From the NCBI RefSeq assembly GCF_017968885.1, contig NZ_CP072913.1, positions 1,162,001-1,226,000 on the forward strand: a stretch of DNA of 64,000 nucleotides. The letters run 5' to 3'. Within the stretch, counting starts at the first letter, position 1; every line of letters begins with the position of its first letter. Below are positions 1 to 9,813 of the stretch, piece by piece. The translations under genes were made by a program, and so were the position numbers. This DNA comes from Pseudomonas sp. Tri1 (GTDB lineage: Bacteria > Pseudomonadota > Gammaproteobacteria > Pseudomonadales > Pseudomonadaceae). The notes beneath the pieces are model-generated. The model was not told the DNA's origin and did not search any database. It saw only the letters and a list, made by a program, of their open reading frames with translations.

Positions 1-613
1 AACGGCCAGCAGCGACATAGGCCAGGTCCAGGCTCGCAGCACCGGCGCGGCGGATGCCGGCGGTCTGGCCGACCAGGGCGCGGAACATGCCCAGGTAGTT
101 GTCCAGGTTGTCCATCTGGTCGTCACGGAACGGGAAGCCGGTGCCCAGCAGGGCGCCGTCCAGGCTGGTGCGGCCGCTGACGCGCAGGCGACGACCGTTC
201 AGTTGGGCGCCACGGCCACGGCTGGCGGTGAATTCTTCCTGGCGAACCGGGTCCAGCACAACGGCGTGTTCCAGGCGGCCACGGTATTTGCAGGCGATGC
301 TGACAGCGAAATGAGGAATGCCGCGCAGGAAGTTGGTGGTGCCGTCCAGCGGATCGATGATCCACAGGTACTCTTCGCCTTCGATGCCGGTGCCGGCGTG
401 CATGCCGGTCTCTTCACCCAGGATCGAGTGGTTCGGGTAAGCCTTGCGCAGGGCGTCGACGATTTTTTGCTCGGCGGCGCGATCAACCTCGGACACGTAG
501 TCCTTGGCGTCTTTTTCATCGACCTTGATGGTATCCAGGCGCTCGATGGAGCGGAAGATCAGTTCACTGGCGCTGCGGGCGGCGCGCAGCGCGATATTCA
601 GCATGGGCTGCAT
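1..613 (-). CDS. suhB: Inositol-1-monophosphatase SuhB, partial (C-terminus beyond window)
   Basis: This is the N-terminal 204 residues of an inositol monophosphatase-family protein read leftward off the window edge. It hydrolyses myo-inositol monophosphate with Mg2+, and in bacteria SuhB also acts in rRNA transcription antitermination. The metal-binding motif DPLDGTTNF is at about residues 87-95 and GEE at 66-68, both diagnostic. The start ATG at 613 gives MQPMLNIALRAAR, the usual Pseudomonas N-terminus; a second in-frame ATG lies three codons inside. The gene is divergent from trmJ, with about 145 bp between the two starts. No defect is seen in the visible part. Confidence 0.95.
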   Translation of the reverse strand, partial: MQPMLNIALRAARSASELIFRSIERLDTIKVDEKDAKDYVSEVDRAAEQKIVDALRKAYPNHSILGEETGMHAGTGIEGEEYLWIIDPLDGTTNFLRGIPHFAVSIACKYRGRLEHAVVLDPVRQEEFTASRGRGAQLNGRRLRVSGRTSLDGALLGTGFPFRDDQMDNLDNYLGMFRALVGQTAGIRRAGAASLDLAYVAAGR

Positions 614-757
614 GGATGTGTCACCTAAGGTTGTTAAAGAAAGCCGCGCATTCTATCAGAAAGTTTTCTCAGGAGAAGGTTGGTGTTCGCTTTCATAGCT
701 TAACGGTAGGTGCTTATGTAAGATTTGCTCCCTTTATCGTGTTCGAGAGCGCCTCCC

Positions 758-1528
758 TTGTTGCAGAACATTCGTGTCGTCCTGGTCAATACCAGCCATC
801 CGGGTAACATCGGCGGAGCTGCGCGGGCCATGAAGAACATGGGCCTGTCGCGGCTGGTGCTGGTCGAACCGCGCTTGTTTCCCCACCACGAAGCCGATGC
901 GCGGGCCTCCGGTGCCGGCGACATTCTCGCCAATGCCCAGGTCGTCGCCACCCTGGAAGACGCCCTGGTGGGGTGCAACCTGGTGCTCGGCACCAGCGCC
1001 CGCGACCGCCGTATTCCCTGGCCGCTGCTCGATCCCCGCGAATGCGGCACCAAAGTGGTCGAGGAGGCCGCGCAAGGCTTTGAAATCGCCCTGGTGTTCG
1101 GCCGTGAAGACTCCGGCCTGACCAATGACGAGCTGCAGCGATGTCACTTTCACGTGCATATCCCTTCCGACCCCGAGTTCAGTTCCTTGAACCTGGGGGC
1201 GGCGGTGCAGGTGTTGAGTTATGAAGTGCGCATGGCCTGGCTGGCAGCTGAAGGCCGGCCAAGCAAAGTGGAAAAAACCGAGGTCACGTCGCCACGCAGT
1301 GAGACACTGGCGACCATGGACGAGTTGGAACGATTCTATGAGCACCTGGAGCAGACCCTGGTGGACATCGAGTTCCTCGACCCGGAGAAGCCGCGGCACT
1401 TGATGGCGCGCCTGCGTCGGTTGTACGGACGAAGCTCGGTCAGCCGGGCGGAGATGAATATATTGCGCGGCATCCTCACGGAAACCCAGAAGGCGGCCCG
1501 TGGCGAGCTGATTAAGCGGAAGAAATAA
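758..1528 (+). CDS. trmJ: tRNA (cytidine/uridine-32-2'-O)-methyltransferase TrmJ
   Basis: SPOUT-class methyltransferase that 2'-O-methylates nucleotide 32 of the tRNA anticodon loop using S-adenosylmethionine; about 256 residues, the normal length. The N-terminal SPOUT signature [12 protein letters not shown] is at about residues 14-25, and the knot region [10 protein letters not shown] lies in the middle. The start is uncertain: TTG at 758 gives [11 protein letters not shown], which matches the family's N-terminus, with a weak GAGAG about 9 bases upstream. An earlier in-frame TTG at 725 would add a non-homologous stretch. The stop is one base from the cysE start, so the two genes are probably co-transcribed. 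Confidence 0.92.
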   Translation: MLQNIRVVLVNTSHPGNIGGAARAMKNMGLSRLVLVEPRLFPHHEADARASGAGDILANAQVVATLEDALVGCNLVLGTSARDRRIPWPLLDPRECGTKVVEEAAQGFEIALVFGREDSGLTNDELQRCHFHVHIPSDPEFSSLNLGAAVQVLSYEVRMAWLAAEGRPSKVEKTEVTSPRSETLATMDELERFYEHLEQTLVDIEFLDPEKPRHLMARLRRLYGRSSVSRAEMNILRGILTETQKAARGELIKRKK

Positions 1529-1529
1529 A

Positions 1530-2306
1530 ATGTTCGAACGTTTGCGTGAAGATATCCAAAGTGTTTTCCATCGTGACCCGGCGGCGCGCAATGCCTTTGA
1601 AGTGCTGACCTGCTACCCGGGGATGCACGCGATCTGGATCCATCGCCTGTCCGGCGCCTTGTGGAACATGGGCTGGAAATGGCTGGCGCGGCTGGTCTCG
1701 AACTTCGGCCGCTGGTTGACCGGAATCGAGATCCATCCGGGGGCCAAGGTCGGTCGCCGTTTCTTCATCGACCACGGCATGGGCATCGTCATTGGCGAAA
1801 CTGCCGAGATTGGCGACGACGTGACCCTGTACCAGGGCGTGACCCTCGGCGGCACCAGTTGGAACAAAGGCAAGCGCCACCCAACGCTGGAAGACGGCGT
1901 GGTGGTGGGTGCGGGCGCCAAGGTGCTTGGGCCGTTCACGGTGGGGGCGGGGGCGAAAGTCGGCTCCAACGCCGTGGTCACCAAGGCCGTGCCGCCCGGT
2001 GCGACCGTGGTCGGTATTCCGGGACGAGTCATTGTCAAGTCCGATGACGAACAGGATGCCCGGCGCAAGGCCATGGCCGAGAAGATTGGCTTCGACGCCT
2101 ACGGTGTCGGCGAAGACATGCCCGACCCGGTCGCCCGCGCCATCAACCAGTTGCTCGATCACCTGCAGGCCGTCGATGGACGCCTGGAGGGGATGTGCGG
2201 GGCTCTGAAGGAGCTGGGCAGTAATTACTGTGCCAAGGACCTGCCTGAACTGCGCGAGGAAGATTTTGCGTGTGTGAAGGACAAGGATGAGACCCAAGCC
2301 AGCTGA
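1530..2306 (+). CDS. cysE: Serine O-acetyltransferase CysE
   Basis: Transfers acetyl from acetyl-CoA to L-serine, giving O-acetylserine for cysteine synthesis. The protein has 258 residues with an N-terminal helical domain and a left-handed beta-helix of hexapeptide repeats. The motif [16 protein letters not shown] is at about residues 81-96 and [12 protein letters not shown] at 107-118, which contain the conserved active-site histidines. It lies directly after trmJ and upstream of the isc operon; cysteine is the sulfur source for IscS, so the neighbourhood makes metabolic sense. A REP pair separates it from iscR, so it is probably a separate transcript from isc. Confidence 0.97.
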   Translation: MFERLREDIQSVFHRDPAARNAFEVLTCYPGMHAIWIHRLSGALWNMGWKWLARLVSNFGRWLTGIEIHPGAKVGRRFFIDHGMGIVIGETAEIGDDVTLYQGVTLGGTSWNKGKRHPTLEDGVVVGAGAKVLGPFTVGAGAKVGSNAVVTKAVPPGATVVGIPGRVIVKSDDEQDARRKAMAEKIGFDAYGVGEDMPDPVARAINQLLDHLQAVDGRLEGMCGALKELGSNYCAKDLPELREEDFACVKDKDETQAS

Positions 2307-2320
2307 AACCCTGCTGGCCT

Positions 2321-2417
2321 CATCGCGAGCAAGCTCGCTCCCACAATTGGGTTTGTGGTGTACACAAATTGTGCCGCCACCCAAGACCCCTGTGGGGGCG
2401 AGCTTGCTCGCGATGAA
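2321..2417. repeat. REP pair (REPIN-like) between cysE and iscR
   Basis: Two inverted copies of the Pseudomonas REP palindrome: ATCGCGAGCAAGCTCGCTCC on the left and its reverse complement at about 2393-2415, separated by about 50 bases. Such pairs sit at transcript ends and are mobilised in trans by RAYT transposases. No RAYT gene is present in this window. Confidence 0.9.
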
Positions 2418-2509
2418 CGATAACGCGGTATAGCTGGTCGCCACTGGCCAGCCTTTGCTATCATGCGCGCGCTCTTTCGCGGGTAAACCCGAGTAACCCA
2501 CTAGGTCTT

Positions 2510-2542
2510 ATACTTGACTTAAATACTCGGGAATTGCATACT
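2510..2542 (+). promoter_or_regulatory. iscR promoter with overlapping type-1 IscR site
   Basis: A 25-base imperfect palindrome at 2510-2534 (ATACTTGACTTAAATACTCG then GGAAT) fits the type-1 IscR operator, which is bound by [2Fe-2S]-IscR. It overlaps a good sigma-70 promoter: -35 TTGACT at 2514-2519, a 17-base spacer and -10 CATACT at 2537-2542. Holo-IscR should therefore repress the whole isc operon when Fe-S clusters are plentiful. Only the sequence match is seen; binding is inferred. Confidence 0.8.
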
Positions 2543-2574
2543 CGCCCCCATTCCGAACTCCGTGGTAATTGTCC

Positions 2575-3066
2575 ATGCGACTGACTACAAAAGGCCGATA
2601 CGCCGTGACCGCGATGCTGGATCTGGCATTGCACGCGCAGCACGGGCCGGTGTCCCTGGCCGATATCTCCGAGCGCCAGGGCATTTCCCTGTCTTACCTT
2701 GAGCAGCTGTTCGCCAAGCTGCGCCGTAGCAACCTGGTTTCCAGTGTTCGCGGCCCGGGCGGTGGCTACCAGCTGTCGCGCGACATGCAGGGCATCCAGG
2801 TTGCCCAGGTGATCGATGCGGTGAACGAATCGGTCGATGCGACCAAATGCCAGGGCCTTGGCGACTGCCATGGCGGCGATACTTGCCTGACCCACCACTT
2901 GTGGTGCGACCTCAGCCTGCAGATCCACGAATTTCTGAGCGGTATCAGCTTGGCTGACCTTGTAACTCGCCGTGAGGTGCAAGAAGTAGCCCAGCGTCAG
3001 GACCAGCGTCGTTGCAATAGCAAGGCGCCGCACCTGGACAAGATTGAAGCGTCCGCCGTCGAATGA
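2575..3066 (+). CDS. iscR: Fe-S cluster assembly transcriptional regulator IscR
   Basis: Rrf2-family winged-helix regulator of 163 residues that senses Fe-S cluster supply. The N-terminal helix-turn-helix begins [15 protein letters not shown]. The [2Fe-2S] ligands C92, C98 and C104, with a histidine at 107, are all present, so cluster-dependent repression should be intact. ATG 2575 is chosen over TTG 2569 because it gives the invariant MRLTTKGRY start. It is the first gene of the isc operon and sits directly behind its own operator. Confidence 0.97.
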   Translation: MRLTTKGRYAVTAMLDLALHAQHGPVSLADISERQGISLSYLEQLFAKLRRSNLVSSVRGPGGGYQLSRDMQGIQVAQVIDAVNESVDATKCQGLGDCHGGDTCLTHHLWCDLSLQIHEFLSGISLADLVTRREVQEVAQRQDQRRCNSKAPHLDKIEASAVE

Positions 3067-3116
3067 CCGCCGCAGAGCAAGCGGAACGCCAGCCAGCCTG
3101 ATTTAGGAGAGAGTCC

Positions 3117-4331
3117 ATGAAATTGCCGATTTACCTTGATTACTCTGCGACCACCCCGGTTGATCCGCGTGTCGCGCAAAAAATGAGTGAATGCCTGCTG
3201 GTCGACGGAAACTTCGGTAACCCGGCGTCCCGCTCCCACGTGTTTGGCTGGAAAGCCGAAGAGTCGGTCGAAAACGCCCGTCGCCAGGTCGCTGACCTGG
3301 TCAATGCCGACCCGCGTGAAATCGTCTGGACCTCCGGTGCCACCGAGTCCGACAACCTGGCAATCAAGGGTGTCGCGCACTTCTATCACACCAAGGGCAA
3401 GCACCTGATCACCTCCAAGATCGAGCACAAGGCTGTCCTGGACACCATGCGCCAACTGGAGCGTGAAGGTTTCGAAGTCACCTACATCGAACCGGGTGAA
3501 GACGGCATCATCACCCCGGCCATGGTGGAAGCCGCGCTGCGCGACGACACCATCCTGGTTTCGATCATGCACGTGAACAACGAAATCGGCACCATCAACG
3601 ACATCGCGGCCATCGGCGAACTGACGCGCTCCAAGGGCGTTCTGTTCCATGTCGACGCGGCGCAGTCCACCGGCAAGGTCGCGATCGACCTGTCGCAGTT
3701 GAAAGTCGACCTGATGTCGTTCTCTGCCCACAAAACCTACGGCCCTAAAGGCATCGGCGCGCTGTACGTGAGCCGCAAGCCGCGTGTTCGCCTCGAAGCG
3801 ACCATGCACGGTGGCGGTCACGAGCGTGGCATGCGTTCCGGCACCCTGGCGACCCACCAGATCGTCGGCATGGGTGAAGCCTTCCGCGTGGCCAAGGAAG
3901 ACATGGCTGCCGAGAACGTGCGCATCAAGGCCCTGAGCGACCGCTTCTTCAAGCAGGTCGAGCACCTGGAAGAGCTTTACGTCAACGGCAGCATGATCGC
4001 CCGCGTTCCGCACAACCTGAACCTGAGCTTCAACTATGTTGAAGGTGAGTCGCTGATCATGGCGCTCAAGGATCTGGCCGTGTCGTCCGGTTCGGCGTGC
4101 ACCTCGGCATCGCTGGAGCCTTCGTACGTGCTGCGCGCCCTGGGCCGCAACGACGAACTGGCTCACAGCTCGATCCGCTTCACCTTCGGGCGCTTCACCA
4201 CCGAAGAAGAAATCGATTACGCCGCGCAGAAAGTCTGCGAGGCCGTTACCAAGCTGCGCGCTCTGTCGCCGCTGTGGGACATGTACAAAGACGGCGTCGA
4301 CATTTCGAAAATCGAGTGGGCGGCGCACTGA
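3117..4331 (+). CDS. iscS: Cysteine desulfurase IscS
   Basis: PLP-dependent class-V aminotransferase-fold enzyme that takes sulfur from L-cysteine, forms a persulfide and passes sulfur to IscU and other acceptors. Length is 404 residues, as usual for the housekeeping enzyme. The PLP lysine is K206 in [12 protein letters not shown]104 is present, and the persulfide cysteine is C328 in [19 protein letters not shown] strong ribosome binding site (TTAGGAGAG) precedes the ATG. It is the second gene of the isc operon, 50 bases after iscR. Confidence 0.98.
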   Translation: MKLPIYLDYSATTPVDPRVAQKMSECLLVDGNFGNPASRSHVFGWKAEESVENARRQVADLVNADPREIVWTSGATESDNLAIKGVAHFYHTKGKHLITSKIEHKAVLDTMRQLEREGFEVTYIEPGEDGIITPAMVEAALRDDTILVSIMHVNNEIGTINDIAAIGELTRSKGVLFHVDAAQSTGKVAIDLSQLKVDLMSFSAHKTYGPKGIGALYVSRKPRVRLEATMHGGGHERGMRSGTLATHQIVGMGEAFRVAKEDMAAENVRIKALSDRFFKQVEHLEELYVNGSMIARVPHNLNLSFNYVEGESLIMALKDLAVSSGSACTSASLEPSYVLRALGRNDELAHSSIRFTFGRFTTEEEIDYAAQKVCEAVTKLRALSPLWDMYKDGVDISKIEWAAH

Positions 4332-4373
4332 GAAGTCGCCACCAGAGCGACTCACTGATGAGGATTGAAGCAA

Positions 4374-4760
4374 ATGGCATATAGCGAAAAGGTCATCGAC
4401 CACTACGAGAACCCGCGCAACGTCGGCAAGATGGACGCGCAGGATCCTGATGTCGGCACCGGCATGGTCGGCGCCCCGGCGTGCGGCGACGTAATGCGCC
4501 TGCAGATCAAGGTCAACGAGCAAGGCATCATCGAAGATGCCAAGTTCAAGACCTATGGCTGCGGTTCCGCCATCGCGTCCAGCTCCCTGGCCACCGAGTG
4601 GATGAAGGGCAAGACCCTTGATGAAGCCGAAACCATCAAGAACACCCAGCTGGCTGAAGAACTGGCCTTGCCGCCCGTGAAGATCCACTGCTCGGTACTC
4701 GCCGAAGACGCCATCAAGGCCGCTGTTCGCGATTACAAGCAGAAAAAAGGCTTGATCTGA
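4374..4760 (+). CDS. iscU: Fe-S cluster scaffold protein IscU
   Basis: Scaffold of 128 residues on which IscS builds [2Fe-2S] clusters. The conserved ligands C37, C63, H105 and C106 are all present, as is the HscA recognition motif LPPVK at residues 99-103. ATG 4374 gives the standard MAYSEKVIDHYENPRN start; an in-frame codon at 4365 would add MKQ. It sits between iscS and iscA in the normal order, and HscB/HscA encoded downstream release the cluster from it. Confidence 0.98.
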   Translation: MAYSEKVIDHYENPRNVGKMDAQDPDVGTGMVGAPACGDVMRLQIKVNEQGIIEDAKFKTYGCGSAIASSSLATEWMKGKTLDEAETIKNTQLAEELALPPVKIHCSVLAEDAIKAAVRDYKQKKGLI

Positions 4761-4784
4761 TCTGTGCACAGGTAAGGAGTTTCC

Positions 4785-5108
4785 ATGGCTATCCAGATGA
4801 CAGAAGCGGCAGCTAAGCATGTCCAGCGCTCCCTCGCGGGGCGCGGCAAGGGCGAGGGTATCCGCCTGGGTGTTCGCACCACGGGCTGCTCTGGCCTTGC
4901 CTACGTGCTGGAATTCGTCGACGAAGTAGGCGAAGACGATCAGGTGTTCGAAAGTCATGGTCAGAAAGTGATCATCGACCCGAAAAGCCTGACGTACCTG
5001 GACGGCACTGAACTGGATTTCGTCAAGGAAGGGTTGAACGAAGGCTTCAAGTTCAACAACCCTAACGTGCGCGGTGAATGTGGCTGCGGCGAAAGCTTCA
5101 ACATCTGA
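4785..5108 (+). CDS. iscA: A-type Fe-S carrier IscA
   Basis: HesB/IscA-family carrier of 107 residues that takes Fe-S clusters or iron to target proteins. The three conserved cysteines are at C35 (TTGCSGLAY), C99 and C101 (GECGCGESF). A clear GTAAGGAG ribosome binding site precedes the ATG. It is part of the isc operon, with hscB starting eight bases past its stop. Confidence 0.98.
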   Translation: MAIQMTEAAAKHVQRSLAGRGKGEGIRLGVRTTGCSGLAYVLEFVDEVGEDDQVFESHGQKVIIDPKSLTYLDGTELDFVKEGLNEGFKFNNPNVRGECGCGESFNI

Positions 5109-5116
5109 GGCGGCTT

Positions 5117-5638
5117 GTGGGTACTCCTTGTCATTTTGCGTTGTTCCAGATGCAGCCTGCGTTCCAGCTGGATCTTGACCAGTTGTCCGCGCGTTATCTG
5201 GAATTGGCCCGTGGTGTCCACCCGGACCGTTTTGCTGACGCCTCCGAAGCCGAGCAGCGGCGGGCGCTCGAGCAGTCTGCGAACCTCAACGAGGCGTACC
5301 AGACGCTCAAGAGTCCTGCCAAGCGCGCGCGTTACCTGCTCGCTATCAGCGGTCATGAGCTGCCCCTGGAAGTCACCGTCCACGATCCCGAGTTTCTTTT
5401 GCAGCAGATGCAATGGCGCGAAGAGCTCGAAGACCTGCAGGACAGCGCCGACCTGGCCGGTGTCGCGGTATTCAAGCGCCGCTTGAAAGATGCCCAGCAC
5501 ACATTGAACGAAAGCTTCGCAGCCTGCTGGAACGATGCCGCGCAACGTGAACAGGCCGAACGCCTGATGCGGCGCATGCAGTTCCTCGACAAGCTCACCT
5601 ACGAAGTGCGCCAGCTCGAAGAGCGCCTCGACGATTAA
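5117..5638 (+). CDS. hscB: Fe-S cluster co-chaperone HscB
   Basis: J-domain co-chaperone of 173 residues that brings IscU to HscA and stimulates its ATPase. The HPD motif is at residues 35-37, in GVHPDRF, and a C-terminal helical IscU-binding domain follows. The start is GTG 5117 ([10 protein letters not shown]), preceded by TGAGG that overlaps the end of iscA, which suggests translational coupling. An upstream ATG in frame at 5078 lies inside iscA and adds unrelated residues. Confidence 0.95.
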   Translation: MGTPCHFALFQMQPAFQLDLDQLSARYLELARGVHPDRFADASEAEQRRALEQSANLNEAYQTLKSPAKRARYLLAISGHELPLEVTVHDPEFLLQQMQWREELEDLQDSADLAGVAVFKRRLKDAQHTLNESFAACWNDAAQREQAERLMRRMQFLDKLTYEVRQLEERLDD

Positions 5639-5688
5639 CCCAGTGCCGCTCCGGTCGCACGCCTGATTACAGATAAGTCCTGATTACG

Positions 5689-7551
5689 ATGGCCCTACTG
5701 CAGATCGCCGAACCCGGCCAAAGTCCACAACCGCACCAGCGTCGCCTGGCTGTGGGAATCGACTTGGGTACTACCAATTCCCTGGTCGCTGCCTTGCGCA
5801 GCGGTCTTTCCGAACCGCTGGCCGACGAGCAGGGGCAGGTGATCCTGCCGTCCGCCGTGCGCTATCACGCCGATCGCGTTGAAGTGGGCGAGTCAGCCAA
5901 GCTGGCCGCCGCGACCGATCCGCTGAACACCATTGTCTCGGTCAAGCGCTTGATGGGTCGTGGTCTGTCCGACGTCAAGCAATTGGGCGATCAACTGCCG
6001 TACCGCTTTGTTGGCGGCGAATCGCACATGCCGTTCATCGAAACCGTGCAGGGCCCGAAAAGCCCGGTGGAAGTCTCGGCCGATATCCTCAAGGTGCTGC
6101 GCCAGCGCGCTGAAGCGGCACTGGGTGGGGAATTGGTTGGTGCGGTCATCACCGTCCCGGCCTATTTCGACGACGCCCAGCGCCAAGCCACCAAGGACGC
6201 GGCCAAGCTGGCCGGCCTGAACGTGCTGCGCCTGCTCAACGAGCCGACCGCCGCTGCCGTGGCGTACGGCCTGGACCAGCACGCCGAAGGCCTGGTAGCG
6301 ATCTACGACCTGGGCGGCGGCACCTTCGATATTTCGATTCTGCGCCTGACCGGCGGCGTCTTTGAAGTCCTGGCCACCGGTGGCGACAGCGCCCTGGGCG
6401 GCGATGACTTCGACCACGCCATTGCCGGCTGGATCATCGAGCAAGCGGGCCTGTCCGCCGATCTCGATCCGGGTGCCCAGCGCCATCTGCTGCAAACCGC
6501 CTGCGCCGCCAAGGAAGCCTTGACCGACGCTGCCACCGTTGAAGTCGCTTATGGTGACTGGAAAGCTTCCCTGAGCCGCGAAGCGTTCGATGCGTTGATC
6601 GAACCCATGGTCGCCCGCAGCCTCAAGGCCTGCCGCCGTGCCGTGCGTGATTCCGGCGTGGAGTTCGAAGACGTCAAGGCCGTGGTCATGGTCGGTGGTT
6701 CGACCCGCGTGCCTCGGGTTCGCGAAGCCGTTGCCGAGGCCTTTGGCCGCCAGCCGCTGACCGAAATCGACCCGGACCAGGTGGTCGCCATCGGCGCCGC
6801 GATCCAGGCCGATACCCTGGCTGGCAACAAGCGAGACGGTGGCGAGCTGCTGTTGCTCGACGTGATTCCGCTGTCTCTGGGCCTGGAAACCATGGGCGGT
6901 CTGATGGAGAAGGTGATTCCGCGCAACACCACTATTCCCGTTGCCCGCGCCCAGGACTTCACCACCTATAAAGACGGTCAGTCGGCGATGATGGTCCACG
7001 TGCTGCAAGGCGAGCGTGAACTGATCAGCGACTGCCGCTCCCTGGCTCGTTTCGAATTGCGCGGCATCCCGCCGATGGTGGCCGGTGCGGCGAAGATTCG
7101 CGTGACCTTCCAGGTCGATGCCGATGGCTTGCTCAATGTCTCCGCTCGCGAACTGGGTTCGGGCGTCGAGGCGAGCATCCAGGTCAAGCCGTCCTACGGC
7201 CTGACCGACGGCGAAATCGCCAAGATGCTCAAGGATTCGTTCCAGCATGCCAGCGACGACAAGGTGGCTCGCGTGCTGCGCGAGCAGCAGGTCGACGCCC
7301 AACGCCTGATCGAAGCCGTGCAAGGTGCCCTTGAAGCCGATGGCGAGCGCTTGCTCGACGCCGAAGAGCGCATGGTCATCGAGCTGCAAATGCAGGAACT
7401 GTCCGAATTGATCAAAGGTACCGATGGTTATGCCATCGAGTTGCAGACCAAGCGTCTGTCGCAAGTCACCGATGCCTTTGCTGCCCGCCGCCTGGACTCG
7501 ACGGTCAAAGCCGCCCTGGCGGGGCGCAACCTGAATGAAATCGAGGAATAA
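5689..7551 (+). CDS. hscA: Fe-S assembly Hsp70 chaperone HscA
   Basis: DnaK-type chaperone of 620 residues specialised for IscU. The N-terminal ATPase domain carries [12 protein letters not shown] at about residues 21-32, [13 protein letters not shown] and [13 protein letters not shown]. The C-terminal substrate domain should bind the LPPVK motif seen in IscU upstream. It starts 50 bases after hscB and its stop is followed three bases later by fdx. Length and motif order are normal for HscA rather than DnaK. Confidence 0.98.
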   Translation: MALLQIAEPGQSPQPHQRRLAVGIDLGTTNSLVAALRSGLSEPLADEQGQVILPSAVRYHADRVEVGESAKLAAATDPLNTIVSVKRLMGRGLSDVKQLGDQLPYRFVGGESHMPFIETVQGPKSPVEVSADILKVLRQRAEAALGGELVGAVITVPAYFDDAQRQATKDAAKLAGLNVLRLLNEPTAAAVAYGLDQHAEGLVAIYDLGGGTFDISILRLTGGVFEVLATGGDSALGGDDFDHAIAGWIIEQAGLSADLDPGAQRHLLQTACAAKEALTDAATVEVAYGDWKASLSREAFDALIEPMVARSLKACRRAVRDSGVEFEDVKAVVMVGGSTRVPRVREAVAEAFGRQPLTEIDPDQVVAIGAAIQADTLAGNKRDGGELLLLDVIPLSLGLETMGGLMEKVIPRNTTIPVARAQDFTTYKDGQSAMMVHVLQGERELISDCRSLARFELRGIPPMVAGAAKIRVTFQVDADGLLNVSARELGSGVEASIQVKPSYGLTDGEIAKMLKDSFQHASDDKVARVLREQQVDAQRLIEAVQGALEADGERLLDAEERMVIELQMQELSELIKGTDGYAIELQTKRLSQVTDAFAARRLDSTVKAALAGRNLNEIEE

Positions 7552-7554
7552 CTG

Positions 7555-7896
7555 ATGCCGCAGATCATTTTTCTGCCACACGCCGAGCATTGCCCGGACG
7601 GTATGGTGGTAGAGGCCGAAACCGGCAAATCCATTCTTGAAGTGGCCCACGATAACCACATCGAGATCGAGAGCGCCTGCGGCGGCGTCTGTGCCTGTAC
7701 CACGTGCCATTGCATCATTCGCGAAGGTTTCGACTCGCTGAATGAGGCCGATGAGCTGGAAGAGGACTATCTTGATCGGGCCTGGGGTCTGGAACCGACG
7801 TCGCGCCTGACGTGCCAGGCCAAGGTCGGCACCGAGGACCTGGTGGTCGAAATTCCGAAATATTCGCTTAACCATGCGGCCGAAGCGCCGCACTGA
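7555..7896 (+). CDS. fdx: ISC-type [2Fe-2S] ferredoxin Fdx
   Basis: Adrenodoxin-type ferredoxin of 113 residues that supplies electrons during cluster assembly on IscU. Cluster ligands are C42, C48, C51 and C87 (motif ACGGVCACTTC and LTCQAK); two further cysteines at 46 and 53 are seen in some homologues. It follows hscA by three bases, which indicates coupling. Confidence 0.97.
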   Translation: MPQIIFLPHAEHCPDGMVVEAETGKSILEVAHDNHIEIESACGGVCACTTCHCIIREGFDSLNEADELEEDYLDRAWGLEPTSRLTCQAKVGTEDLVVEIPKYSLNHAAEAPH

Positions 7897-7909
7897 TGGT
7901 GACACTGTC

Positions 7910-8110
7910 ATGAGCTATGGTTGGAATGATGTACAACGCATCGCAGAAGAATTGGCCGAAGCCAAGCCGGACGTGAACCCGATGGCTGTCAATTTCGTCG
8001 AGTTGCAGCACTGGATCATGGAGCTTCCCGATTTCGACAACACCTCTGGCCGTTGTGGCGAGAAGGTCTTGGAGGCCGTCCAACAGCTCTGGATCGAAGA
8101 AATCGACTGA
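7910..8110 (+). CDS. iscX: Fe-S assembly regulator IscX
   Basis: Acidic protein of 66 residues, the exact family size, which binds IscS and is proposed to bind iron or tune desulfurase activity. Start ATG 7910 gives MSYGWNDVQRIAEELAE; an in-frame upstream codon at 7874 overlaps fdx and is not homologous. It is the last gene of the isc operon and is followed by a terminator. Confidence 0.96.
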   Translation: MSYGWNDVQRIAEELAEAKPDVNPMAVNFVELQHWIMELPDFDNTSGRCGEKVLEAVQQLWIEEID

Positions 8111-8139
8111 TCCACCTGGCAGGTTAGGCAATACCCCTG

Positions 8140-8170
8140 AACCCGCGTATAATTCGCGGGTTTAATTTTT
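8140..8170 (+). terminator. isc operon terminator (also spans a TATAAT)
   Basis: Stem AACCCGCG / CGCGGGTT with loop TATAATT, followed by TTAATTTTT: a rho-independent terminator for the isc operon. The loop contains a consensus -10 hexamer TATAAT at 8147-8152, so part of the ndk promoter may overlap the terminator. The corresponding -35 (TTAGGC) is weak. Confidence 0.8.
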
Positions 8171-8198
8171 CGCAAATTACCGTTTCTGGAGTTACACC

Positions 8199-8624
8199 AT
8201 GGCTGTTCAACGTACTTTCTCCATCATCAAGCCTGACGCCGTTGCTAAAAACGTGATCGGCAAGATCGTTACCCGTTTCGAAGACGCTGGCCTGCGCGTT
8301 GTAGCTTCGAAAATGAAGCAACTGTCCAAAGCCGAAGCCGAAGGCTTCTACGCTGAGCACAGCGAGCGCGGTTTCTTCGGTGAACTGGTTGCTTTCATGA
8401 CTTCCGGTCCGGTTGTCGTTCAGGTGCTGGAAGGCGAAAACGCCATCGCTCGCAACCGTGAGCTGATGGGCGCTACCAACCCTAAAGAAGCTGCTGCCGG
8501 TACCATCCGCGCTGACTTCGCCGAGTCGATCGACGCCAACGCCGTTCACGGTTCGGACTCCGAAGCCGCTGCTGCTCGCGAAATCGCTTACTTTTTCTCC
8601 GCTACTGAAGTAACCACTCGCTAA
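8199..8624 (+). CDS. ndk: Nucleoside diphosphate kinase Ndk
   Basis: Moves the gamma-phosphate from ATP to NDPs through a phosphohistidine. Length is 141 residues. It begins [18 protein letters not shown], the phospho-acceptor is H117 in NAVHGSDS, and the whole reading matches the family. Codon use is strongly biased to optimal codons, typical of a highly expressed gene. rlmN follows in the same direction. Confidence 0.98.
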   Translation: MAVQRTFSIIKPDAVAKNVIGKIVTRFEDAGLRVVASKMKQLSKAEAEGFYAEHSERGFFGELVAFMTSGPVVVQVLEGENAIARNRELMGATNPKEAAAGTIRADFAESIDANAVHGSDSEAAAAREIAYFFSATEVTTR

Positions 8625-8652
8625 GCCCAGGCTTTTGAGTGAAGGTGAATCC

Positions 8653-9801
8653 ATGACTACATCGAACGGCAAAACCAACCTGTTGGGCCTGACCCAGCCG
8701 GAAATGGAGAAATTCTTCGACTCGATCGGGGAGAAGCGTTTCCGTGCCGGCCAAGTGATGAAGTGGATTCACCACTTTGGCGTCGACGATTTCGACGCCA
8801 TGACGAATGTCAGCAAGGCCTTGCGCGAAAAGCTCAAGGCAGTTGCTGAGATTCGCGGTCCGGAAGTGGTCAGCGAGGACATCTCCAGCGACGGCACCCG
8901 TAAGTGGGTGGTGCGCGTGGCGTCCGGCAGCTGCGTCGAGACCGTCTACATTCCCCAGGGCAAGCGCGGCACCTTGTGCGTTTCGTCCCAGGCAGGCTGT
9001 GCCCTGGATTGCAGTTTCTGCTCCACCGGCAAGCAAGGCTTCAACAGCAACCTCACCGCCGCCGAAGTGATCGGCCAGGTGTGGATTGCCAACAAATCCT
9101 TTGGCAGCGTCCCGGCGACCGTCGACCGTGCCATCACCAACGTGGTGATGATGGGCATGGGTGAGCCGCTGCTGAACTTCGACAACGTCATCGCCGCCAT
9201 GCACCTGATGATGGATGACCTGGGCTATGGCATCTCCAAGCGCCGGGTGACCTTGTCCACCTCGGGCGTGGTGCCGATGATCGATGAGCTGGCCAAGCAC
9301 ATCGACGTCTCCCTGGCGCTGTCGCTGCACGCACCCAATGACGCATTGCGTAACCAATTGGTGCCGATCAACAAGAAGTATCCGCTTAAGATGCTGCTGG
9401 AGTCGTGCCAGCGCTACATGTCGTCCCTGGGCGAAAAGCGCGTACTGACCATCGAATACACCTTGCTCAAGGACGTGAACGACAAGGTCGAGCATGCGGT
9501 CGAGATGATCGAGTTGCTCAAGAACATCCCGTGCAAGATCAACCTGATCCCGTTCAACCCGTTCCCGCACTCCGGTTACGAGCGTCCGAGCAACAATGCG
9601 ATTCGTCGCTTCCAGGATCAGCTTCATCATGCCGGCTTCAACGTCACTGTGCGCACCACCCGCGGCGAAGACATCGATGCCGCGTGTGGCCAATTGGTAG
9701 GACAGGTGCTGGATCGCACCCGTCGCAGCGAGCGCTACATTGCCGTGCGTGAATTGAACGCCAGCGACGATGTGGCGCAAAACGCTGCGAACAGTCACTA
9801 A
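8653..9801 (+). CDS. rlmN: Dual-specificity RNA methyltransferase RlmN
   Basis: Radical-SAM enzyme that methylates C2 of A2503 in 23S rRNA and A37 of some tRNAs. The [4Fe-4S] motif CALDCSFC gives ligands C116, C120 and C123; the acceptor cysteine lies near the C-terminus in DIDAACGQL. Length is 382 residues. ATG 8653 ([14 protein letters not shown]) is preferred over a codon at 8635. It lies just upstream of pilF, as in other pseudomonads. Confidence 0.97.
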   Translation: MTTSNGKTNLLGLTQPEMEKFFDSIGEKRFRAGQVMKWIHHFGVDDFDAMTNVSKALREKLKAVAEIRGPEVVSEDISSDGTRKWVVRVASGSCVETVYIPQGKRGTLCVSSQAGCALDCSFCSTGKQGFNSNLTAAEVIGQVWIANKSFGSVPATVDRAITNVVMMGMGEPLLNFDNVIAAMHLMMDDLGYGISKRRVTLSTSGVVPMIDELAKHIDVSLALSLHAPNDALRNQLVPINKKYPLKMLLESCQRYMSSLGEKRVLTIEYTLLKDVNDKVEHAVEMIELLKNIPCKINLIPFNPFPHSGYERPSNNAIRRFQDQLHHAGFNVTVRTTRGEDIDAACGQLVGQVLDRTRRSERYIAVRELNASDDVAQNAANSH

Positions 9802-9813
9802 GAGAGGAACTCT

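Noticed and set aside
2997..4958. Very long minus-strand open frame (653 codons) opposite iscS-iscU
   Set aside because: It is an antisense shadow caused by high GC and codon bias of the isc genes; the plus-strand proteins are fully conserved.
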